In this document: one piece after another, positions 55,753 to 64,000 of the stretch | Layout: every line of letters starts with the position of its first letter | How positions within the stretch are numbered: the stretch's first letter is position 1 | Assembly: GCA_002007465.1 (NCBI GenBank) | Contig: LNAC01000102.1 | Location: 1,665,703-1,729,702 of the forward strand | Length of the DNA stretch: 64,000 nucleotides | Direction of reading: 5' to 3' | Origin: Ailurus styani | Lineage: Eukaryota; Chordata; Mammalia; Carnivora; Ailuridae | The notes under the pieces: generated by a model | Databases searched by the model: none | What the model was told of the DNA's origin: nothing | The model's input: only the letters and a program-made list of their open reading frames with translations | Made by a program: the position numbers and the translations under genes

Positions 55753-58712
55753 AAAATATTAAAAGGGATCCTTTAAGTGAAGAGATAGCAACATAGACCA
55801 GACAGGAACAGAGACAATATACAGAAACAGTGACTTTACAGGTAATACAATGGCACTAAATTCATATCTTTCAATATTACTCTGAATGTAAATGGCTTAA
55901 TTCTCCATTCAAAAGACACAGGGTATGAGATTGGCTTAAAAAGCAAGACCCATTGATATGTTGTCTGCAAGAGACTCATTTTAGACCCAAAAGCATGTCC
56001 AGATTGAAAGAGAGGGGGTGGAAAACCATTTATCATGCTAATGGATATCAACAGAAACCTGGGGTGGTAATCCTTATGTCAGACAAATTAGATTTTAAAC
56101 CAAAAACTGATTTAAAAAAAAATAAAGAAAGAGGAAGGTTACTGTATCCTAATTAAAGAATTTATCCACCAAGAAGTTCTATCCATTGTAAATATTTATG
56201 CCTGTAACATGGGTGCAGTCAATTATATAGGCCAATTAATAACAAAATTAAACAAAAACATTGATAATACAATGATAGTAGGGGACTTTAACACCCCATT
56301 CACTGCAATGAACAGATCACCTAAACAAAAGACCAACAAGGAAGCAAGGGGTTTGAATGACACACTGAACCAGATGGACTTCACAGATAAATTCAGAGCA
56401 TTCCATCTTAAAGCAACAGAATTCACATTCTTCTTGAGTGCACATGGAACATTCTTCAGAATAGACCACCTAGTGGGTCACAGAACAGGTCTCAACTGGT
56501 ACCAAAACTTTGGTATCAGGGAATGATGCTTTGAAGCTTGAACTCAATCACAAGAGGAAATTTGGAAATAACTCAAATACATGGAGGCCAAAGAGCATCC
56601 TACTACAGAATGAATGGGTCAATCAGGAAATTGAAGAAGAATTTTAAAAATTCATGGAAATAAATGAAAATGGAAACACAACTGTCAAAAGCTTTGGGAT
56701 GCAGCAAAAGCAGTCCTGAGAGGAAAGTATATAGCAATACAAGTTTTTCTCAAGAAACAAGAAAGGTCTCAAATACACAACCTAACCTTATACCTAAAGG
56801 AGCTGGAGAAAGAACACCAAATAAAGCCTAAATGCAGCAGTAGAAGAGAATTAATACAGATTGGGGCAGAAATCAATGAACTAGAAACCAAAAAACAGTA
56901 GAACAGAAAAATGAAACTAGGAACTTGTTCTTTGAAAGAATTAATAAGAGTGATAAACCCCTGGCCAGACTTATGCAAAAGGAGAGAAAGGATCCAAATA
57001 AATAAAATCTTGAACAAAAGAGGAAAGAGCACAACAAACACCAAAGAAATACAAACAATTATAAGAACATACTATGAGAAACTATATGCCAACAAATTAG
57101 GCAATCTGGGGAAAAAAAATGCACTCCTAGAGATGTTCAAACTACCAGAACCGAAAGAGGAAGAAATAGAAAACCTGAACAGACCCATAACCAGCAAGGA
57201 AACTGAAACAATAATCAAAAATCTCCCATAAAACAAGAGTCTTCCCAAGGCTTCCCAAGGAAATTCTACCAAACATTTAAAGAAGAATTAATACCTATTT
57301 TCCTGAAGCTGTTTCAAAATATAGAAATGGAAGGAAAATTTCCCAACTCTTTTCTATCAGGCCAGCATTCCCTTGATACCAAAACCAGAAAAAGACCTCC
57401 ATCAAAAAGGAGAATTACAGACCAATATCCCTGATGAATATGGATGCAAAATTCTCACCAAGATACTAACTAATAGTATTCAAGAGTACATTAAAAGGAT
57501 TATTCACCACGACCAAGTGGGATTTATTCCTGGGCTGAAGCATGGTTCAGCATCCTCAAATCAATCAATGTGGTACACTATATGATCCTCTCAGTAGTTG
57601 CAGCAAAAACATTTGACAAAGTACAGCATGTTTTGTTAATTAAAAGTCTTCACAGTGTAGGAGTAGAGGGAACATACCTCAATATCATAAAATCCCACAG
57701 TGAATATCATTCACAATGGGAAAATCTCTCAGCTTTTCCCCTAAGGTCAGGAACATGGCAGGATTGTCCACTGTCACCAGTGTTGTTAAACGTAGTACTA
57801 GCCTCAGTAATCAGACAACAAAAAGAAATAAAAGGCATCCAAATCAGCAAAGAAGAAGTCAACCTCTCCCTCTTCATAGATGACATGGTACTCTATGTGG
57901 AAAACCAAAAGACTTCACCCCAAAATTGCTAGAACTCATACAGAAATTCAGCAACATGGCAGGATATAAAATCAACACACAGAAATCAGTTGCATTTCTA
58001 TACACTAACAACGAGACAGAAGAAAGAGAAATTAAGGAGTCGATCCCATTTACAATTGCACCAAAAACCATAAGATACCTAGGAATAAACCTAACCAAAG
58101 AGGCCAAGGATCTGTACCCAGAAAATTATGGAACACTCATGAAAGAACTGAGGAAGACACAAAAGAAATGGAAATAATTTCCATGCTCATGAATTGGAAG
58201 AACAAATATTGTTAAAATATCTATGCTACCTAGGGGAATCTATACATTCAAGGCAATTCCTATCAAAATACTATCAACTTTTCTCACAAAGCTGAAGCAA
58301 AGAATCCTAAAATTTTTATGGAACCAGAAAAGACCATAAATAGCCAAAGGAATGTTGAAATAGAAAACCAAGACTGGTGGCATCACAACTCTGGACCTCA
58401 AGCTCTATTACAGGGCTGTAATCATCAAGACAGTATGGTACCGGCACAAAAACAGACACATAGATCAATGGAACAGAATAGAGAACCAAGAAATGGCCCT
58501 CAACCCTATGGTCCACCATTCTTCAACAAAGCAGGAATGAATATTTGGTGGAATAAAAGACAGTCTCTTCAACAAATGGTGTTGGGAAAATTGGACAACC
58601 ACATGCAGAAGAATGAAACAGGACCATTTCCTTATACCATACACAAAAATAGACTTCAAAATGGATGAAGATGTAAATGTGAAGAAAGGAATCCATCAAA
58701 ATCCTAGAGAAG

Positions 58713-58910
58713 GGCGCCTGGGTGGCTCAGTGGGTTAAAGCCTCTGCTTTAGGCTCAGGTCATGATCTCAGCATCCTGGGATTGAGGCCCGCATCGGGCT
58801 CTCTGCTCAGCAGGGAGCCTGCTTTCCCCTCTCTCTCTGCCTGCCTCTCTGCCTCCTTGTGATCTCTCTCCCGCTGTGAAATAAATAAATAAAATCTTAA
58901 AAAAACCCCA
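58713..58910 (+). mobile_element. CAN SINE nested in L1 ORF2
   Basis: Full-length copy with perfect 16-bp target duplication caaaatcctagagaag at 58697-58712 and 58911-58926. The duplicated word is L1 sequence, so the SINE is younger than the L1. Confidence 0.98.
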
Positions 58911-59646
58911 CAAAATCCTAGAGAAGAACAAAGGCAGCAACCTCTGTGATTTCATCAGCAGCAAATTCTTGCTAGACATGTCTCCAAATGCAAGGGAAAG
59001 AAGGCAAAAATGAACTCTTGGGACTTCATTAAGATGAAAATCTTCTACACAGCAAAGTGAACAATCGATGAAACCAAAATACAACTGACAGGATGGGAGA
59101 AGATATTTGCAAATGACATATCAGATAAAGGGCTAGTGTGCGAAATCTATTAGAAAAAGTTATCAAACTCAACACCCAAGGAACAAATAATCCAATCAAG
59201 AAATGGGCAGAAGACATGAAAAGACATTTCTCCAAAGAAGATGTACAAATGGCCAACAGATAAATGGAAAAATGCTCCACATCACTTGGCATCAGGGAAA
59301 TACAAATCAAAACCACAATGAGAAATCACCTCACACTGTCAGAATGGCTAAAATGAGCAAGTCAGGAAAAGACAGATGTTGGTGAGGATGTGGAGAAAGT
59401 AGAACCTTCTTACACTGCCGGTGAGAATGGAAGCTGGTGCGTCCAATCTGGAAAACATTATGGAAGTTCCTCAAGAAGTTGAAAATAGAGCTATCCTATG
59501 ACCTAGCAATTGTACTACCAGGGATTTACCCCAGAGATACAAATGTAGTGATCCAAAGGGACACCTGTACCCCCATGTTTATAGCAGCAATGTCTACAAT
59601 AGCCAAACTATGGAAAAAGCCCAGATGTCTATTGACAGATGAATGG

Positions 59647-59731
59647 ATATATATATATATATATATGATATATATATATGATATCATATATATCATATAT
59701 ATATATATGTATGATATCATATATATATATG
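59647..59731. repeat. (AT)n microsatellite in L1 ORF2
   Basis: About 85 bases of AT with GATATCATATAT interruptions that make the run self-complementary. Tyr/Ile-rich frames on both strands come from this. Confidence 0.93.
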
Positions 59732-59890
59732 ATTGAATACTACACACCCATCAAAAATAAAATCTTGCTATTTGCAGTGATGTGGTTGAAACTAGAGGGT
59801 ATTATGCTGAGCAAAATAAGTCAATCAAAGACCATTATCATATGGTCTCACTCGTATGTGCAGATTAAGAAACAATACAGAGGGTCATAG

Positions 59891-60150
59891 GGGAATTGGA
59901 AAAATAAAACCAGACAAAATCAGGGAGGAAGAAAAAACCATAAGAAACTCTTAATCATAGGAAACAAACTGAGGGTTGATGGAGGAGAGCACGGTGGGGG
60001 GATAGTGTAACTGGGTGACAGACATTAAGAAGCACATGTGCTGTAATGAGCACTAGGTATTCTATAAGACTGATGAATCACTGACCTCTACCTCTGAAAC
60101 TAATATTACATATTAATTAATTGCATTTAAATAAAAAATGCAAATAAAAA
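59891..60150 (+). other. L1 3' UTR and A-rich tail
   Basis: Contains 'aagaaactcttaatcatagg', 'aaacaaactgagggttgatg', 'gtgctgtaatgagcactagg' and 'ctgatgaatcactgacctct', the carnivore L1 3' UTR order, then AAATAAAAAATG and a final A run. Confidence 0.92.
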
Positions 60151-60159
60151 AAGTAGATT

Positions 60160-62164
60160 GGTCTGCACGCTGAGGAATTTATTTACTTTTAACTGATTCA
60201 ATCATCCATTAATTTCCTCCATCATTCTCATTGGGGGCCATAGGAAAGACTTTCAACTTCTGCCTCTTTCTCACACAATGTCATCTGTTGGATTTTAAGC
60301 TAAAGAAGCAGGCTTATTAAGGATATTAGCAGGATATTAGCTAATTTGAAGTGATTCAACAATGGAGAGGATGGTGTTTTCTGAAAACTTCATATACCAC
60401 TGTTAGTAGGTCTTCATTTAATGACTGCTCGTCTCAGGATTAGACTGACTATCTCAGCACCTGGAAGGATTCCAAAGTTGCAAACCTGCCTCATAGAGTT
60501 TAGTACATGTATTTTGGTTTGTCCTCAATCTGTCAATTGAAGACACTAAAGTACGTTTGAATTGTTTTGGTCCAAAATATAAGAAATGAGGGCTATTTAT
60601 TCATTTCTGTCTCTTTTCAATCCGTTGCTCCCCAAATGTGTAAGTATTTCCTTTCCTAGCCTCCTTCTTTGTGTTCAGCCAAGGTCATCTCCTTTTTGTT
60701 CTCCAATCTAAGTAGGCTCTGAACAGTTATGTTCACTTATTTTCAAAATTACTAGAGCATAATTGCAGTGTATGCTTATTGAAAAGAACTTCGAAAATAT
60801 AGGAAATCTTATAAATTCTACCAGTCAGAATTATCCATGCAACATTTTTCAGTCTATTTTTCTCAAAATGCAAATGAGTTCATATGATAAATACCATTAT
60901 AAAGACTTTAAAAAAATACTTGCTAAGTATTTTTAGCATTTTCCAAGTCATTAAATTTTATTGACTGGATCATAACTTTCCACTATTGAATGTAGCATAA
61001 TTTATTTAATCAATTCCCTACCTTTGGATGTTGAAGCTGCTTAAAGTTTTTCCCGCATTATAAATAATACTGAGATATGTATTCTTATAATTTTGTGTAC
61101 CTCACTGATTATTTCTCAGGATGAAGGCAAATGGAAAAATATTTAGCCCAGCCAGCACCTTGATAATCATCATTCTGAACTCTAGTTCTGTCATATTACT
61201 AATGTCCGCATTGATTAGGTACCTAGCCATTGTTACTGCCTCTTGTTCTTTTTTTTTTTGGTGATTTTTTCTGCCTTGTCATTTTATGCAGGTAAGAATA
61301 GATGGATGAGAGAACAAAATACTAAAGGGTAGCAATGACTATGGAAAAATATTTAATGAAAGGTTTTTGATAAACCTTGTTAAAATTCCCCCTTCAAAGT
61401 TTACATGCATTTACACTCCGTTGTGCTTTATATTAAATGCCAATTTCTTGGATTTCTTGCTTTTAAACAATGACTTCTATCATTCTTTTAAATATTTGGT
61501 AACTTAATCTAAATATGACATCTTGTTTTTTAATTCATAGTTCTTTAATACTGTAGGGATTGAGCACATTTTTAAGCTTATAGATAAATTTTTATTGAGA
61601 TAACTCATCTCTTTATAGTTAATTTCTTTTAAGTTTCAATAAGGGCTTCTTATTTCAACTTTGGACTCTAATATATCTTGGTGCATGCAAGAACTATTTT
61701 ATATTGCCTTACCTATTCTCTTTAGTCCAACCCCAATACTCTTTCTCTTTTCAGGATTATACCTCTTATTTCTTTATAAAACTTTATAGCTTTGTACAAT
61801 AATCAGGCTTTCATGCAAACTTGAGCCAAGGGGCTGGTACTGGGAGTCTGAAGTCCCAGAAGGACTAGAGACTTAAAACACTCACATCTGTACCTTGTTG
61901 AACTTATGAACTAATTGTGCATATTTACTTTTGAGGAAGAATGTCAATAAGTTAAATACAATGAAAAAAACCAGTTTAGCCCAAAATTATCAAGAAAATA
62001 TGATGGGTCTTACTGGTCCTTATTGGTGCCCATATAACTTAAAGATAATGAATTAATATTTTCGAAGGATTTAAACATTTTAAAGGTTTTGAATGAATGT
62101 TCACATTGATCTCCACAAAATTTTTATTAAATTATAACTTCACTATCAGAGTGTTTATTTAAGT
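60160..62164. other. AT-rich single-copy sequence
   Basis: No gene or clear repeat recognised. The part at about 60730-61150 ('ctttggatgttgaagctgct', 'cattataaataatactgaga') may be a remnant of an old L1 3' end. Confidence 0.35.
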
Positions 62165-62290
62165 TTAGGTTCTGAATCTATAAAAATGGGATAGTAATAG
62201 TACACATTTTATAGGATTTTTGCAAGCTCTAATAATCCATGTTAAACTTAACCTGATACAACATGAGTGATTAATAAACACTAGCCATTT
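62165..62290 (+). repeat. MIR 3' fragment
   Basis: 'aaaatgggatagtaatagta', 'ataggatttttgcaagctct' and 'gagtgattaataaacactag' follow MIR order. Confidence 0.75.
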
Positions 62291-62734
62291 TGATTAATGT
62301 TTTAAAAATCAGAATAAAATCTTAAAGAACTTTAATATAAAAAAATGGATAAAAATCAAAGCACACCTAATGGAAACAGGAGGAGGAATTAGGAACCTTG
62401 GCTGTTTGTACTGACTCTTGGCCCCATTGCTATCCTAATGTAGCTCTTATTACTTCTAAGAAATCATAAGTTTCTGAAAAACACAGCAAGAAAACCATTA
62501 AATTGAGAGACTGGTAAAACCAATGAGGAGGGCAACTCAGTTTGTGAAACGAAGTTTGATGAATGAGATAAGGTTTTTCCTCCCAGAGGACAGGAACCAG
62601 AGCTATCAGTTTTCTATTTATAAAATATGATTATTCAGATTAGAACTATGATTTGACTCCTACCCAGGGGATGACTTGTCAGAGAATTGTATTTCTTTTT
62701 TTAGGAAGTTTATAACATTTATTTGTCACTCATT
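62291..62734. other. Single-copy sequence
   Basis: Nothing recognised. Confidence 0.4.
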
Positions 62735-62850
62735 CAGTTTTTCATTCATTCATTCATGCATGAATGGATGCATGCATTCATTCACATTTATTAAGCATAT
62801 AACCAGTGTTGACCCTTGCTCTCAAGACACTTCCTGGCTAGTGACCTGAC
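62735..62850 (-). repeat. L2 3' fragment with (CATT)n
   Basis: 'cattcattcattcatgcatg' with 'atgaatggatgcatgcattc' makes a small palindrome-like run. It is followed by 'tattaagcatataaccagtg' and 'cttgctctcaagacacttcc', the minus-strand L2 pattern. Confidence 0.7.
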
Positions 62851-62984
62851 TTTCCTTAAATGATAGGAGTATAAGGAATAACTAGCAGGACAGCTCTTGG
62901 TTTTTATTTAGGGAGGGTTTTTTAATGGTGATTATGTTTTTATTTATTCCCCTACTAATTATTTAAATATTTTTAAAATATTTA

Positions 62985-63780
62985 AAGTACCTAGTCACTG
63001 ATAGTCACTGTGCTAAGTGTTATATTTATAGCAATGAACAATGCACAGTCCACACACTTAGGAAATTTAGACAAGAAAATCAACTACAGTGTTAAGTAAA
63101 GGTTTTATGGGGTGTTTGGGAATACAATGGTGGCAACTAACTCAATTTAAGGAGGGAGTAAGATGATGAGGAAACTTTTTTGAAAGGAGGTGACATTTGA
63201 AATGAGTACTATAAGATGAGTAGGATCTGCCTAAGCATTTTGAGGGGAAAAGAAATTCAAGGTAAAGGCAAAAGAATGTGATATACATGGCAATGTGAGA
63301 GAACATGGACTTTACTAGCTCATATCTGGTTCAGCAATCTGGACCAATGAGACCCAAAGAGAGACTTCCTGGGAAATTCTAAGGAAGAAGTTTCATAATC
63401 TTAAAAGAAATTGTGAGAAGGCTCCTTTTGTCTACTGCCGTATGAATAGAAAGATGCATTTAGCCTCTATTGCTATTGGAAGTCATCATGCAACTTCAGG
63501 GGAACCATTTTTAGGATGAATCTAATACTTGATAGAGCTTAGATATGGAAAGACCACAAGTTCTTTATCTTACCATTGAAGCACTTTATCAACCAACTCT
63601 AAAGCCCATTTCACTGGGGCTTTTCTTCCTTGTTTTATAATCTGAAAACATCTTACCTTTGGCTGGAGTGAGTGTCAGGGTGATGTAATGGCCAAGTAGG
63701 AATCTGGAAAGGGAGGTAGAGATTGTATCATGAAGACTTTGTATACTATTCTGAGGAGTTTGAATTAGAAGTTGAAAGCC
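62985..63780 (-). repeat. L2 body remnants
   Basis: 'agtcactgtgctaagtgtta', 'gaggtgacatttgaaatgag', 'tgtgagagaacatggacttt' and 'tgaagactttgtatactatt' match the minus-strand L2 order over 800 bases, with unclear breaks. Confidence 0.6.
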
Positions 63781-64000
63781 CTTGGGAGCGACTTATTGGG
63801 GATTTGTAAGGAAAGGAGTGCAGCCTTCGGTCTAGGACTGGAAGGAAGAATACAAGAGAGATGTTTTCCTAACTGCTCAAAAATTTCAAGACCAGAAGTG
63901 GTTCTTGTAGTCCTAACATAGAAGAAGCCTTGGACTGATCACTTTTAGGATTTGGTTCAGGATTTAGTTCAGTTTTAGTGAGAAGAATACGTTCCCCAGG
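63781..64000. other. Single-copy or old repeat sequence at window end
   Basis: Nothing certain; it may continue the L2 remnant. Confidence 0.35.

Larger units (their letters stand above)
55850..59890 (+). pseudogene. L1 ORF2 (endonuclease / reverse transcriptase), broken
   Basis: ORF2p nicks target DNA and reverse-transcribes L1 RNA. After subtracting the SINE insertion the span is about 1,275 codons, the normal length. The ATG at 55850 meets a TGA after 11 codons. Endonuclease motifs remain in pieces: CCLQETHF (catalytic Glu) near 55957-55980, GDFNTPF near 56283-56303 and FRIDHLVGH near 56457-56483. RT parts include HHDQVGFIPG near 57507-57536 and SPVLLNVVLA near 57774-57803. The catalytic FADD is read as FIDD at 57873-57884, an Ala-to-Ile change. 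At least six frame changes or stops and a SINE at 58713 complete the inactivation. The C-terminal part holds an (AT)n expansion at 59647-59731 and the frame ends at 59890. Confidence 0.93.
53057..60150 (+). mobile_element. Near full-length L1 LINE, inactive
   Basis: All L1 parts occur in order: a GC-richer 5' UTR starting near 'gttcaaggtggtggaggagt', an AT-rich second half of the 5' UTR, ORF1, a ~100-base inter-ORF gap, ORF2, 3' UTR and A-rich tail. Removing the nested SINE and its duplicated target leaves about 6.9 kb, in the normal range for carnivore L1. A short degraded target duplication may be aagcagatt (53046-53054) / aagtagatt (60151-60159). Both ORFs have stops and frameshifts, so the copy is dead. 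Confidence 0.93.

Noticed and set aside
1..64000. A novel defence, biosynthetic or other gene system
   Set aside because: The window has mammalian retrotransposon content throughout and no multi-gene coding organisation; no evidence supports such a system.

Overview
This window looks like nuclear DNA of a caniform carnivore, most likely a mustelid. The strongest evidence is about 30 copies of a tRNA-Lys-type CAN SINE: a 'cctgggtggctcag' head, 'tcatgatctcagggtcctgg', a pyrimidine tract and an (AATAAA)n/poly(A) tail. Many carry the 'tgcctacttgtgatct' variant that I associate with mustelids. Carnivore-type L1s and older mammalian MIR, L2 and Tigger fragments agree with this. The species is an inference.

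I see no convincing protein-coding gene, tRNA, rRNA or CRISPR array. The ATG-initiated reading frames (60-148 codons) are either shadows of repeats or chance frames in AT-rich DNA. The window is best read as intergenic or deep-intronic sequence with an accumulated record of retrotransposition.

Layout: 1-20 kb is AT-rich single-copy DNA with scattered SINEs (denser at 10.8-14 kb and 18.5-19.5 kb), MIRs, a Tigger-like DNA transposon split by a SINE (3.5-4.2 kb) and a short minus-strand L1 3' end with a perfect 17-bp target-site duplication (15.7-15.9 kb). From 20 to 38 kb the repeats become sparse, with a repeat-poor stretch at 21.6-25.4 kb and a run of L2 remnants at 32-36 kb. At 38.6-40.9 kb a 5'-truncated L1 interrupts a MIR and carries about 140 bp of extra 3' sequence inside its target-site duplication, which looks like a 3' transduction. 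An inverted duplication with two ~200-bp arms lies at 43.9-45.2 kb. A 5'-inverted (twin-primed) L1 lies at 50.7-51.6 kb. A nearly full-length but dead L1 fills 53.06-60.15 kb. It has a 5' UTR, broken ORF1 and ORF2, a 3' UTR, a nested SINE and a one-base assembly gap inside an AT repeat. The last 4 kb is single-copy DNA with MIR and L2 remnants.

The most interesting items are mechanistic traces: the L1 3' transduction, the twin-primed L1, three homopolymer-only insertions flanked by duplicated target sites, two SINE insertions in the same target site, the 43.9/45.2 kb inverted repeat, and a likely unmerged overlap at the N. I found no evidence for a novel functional system.
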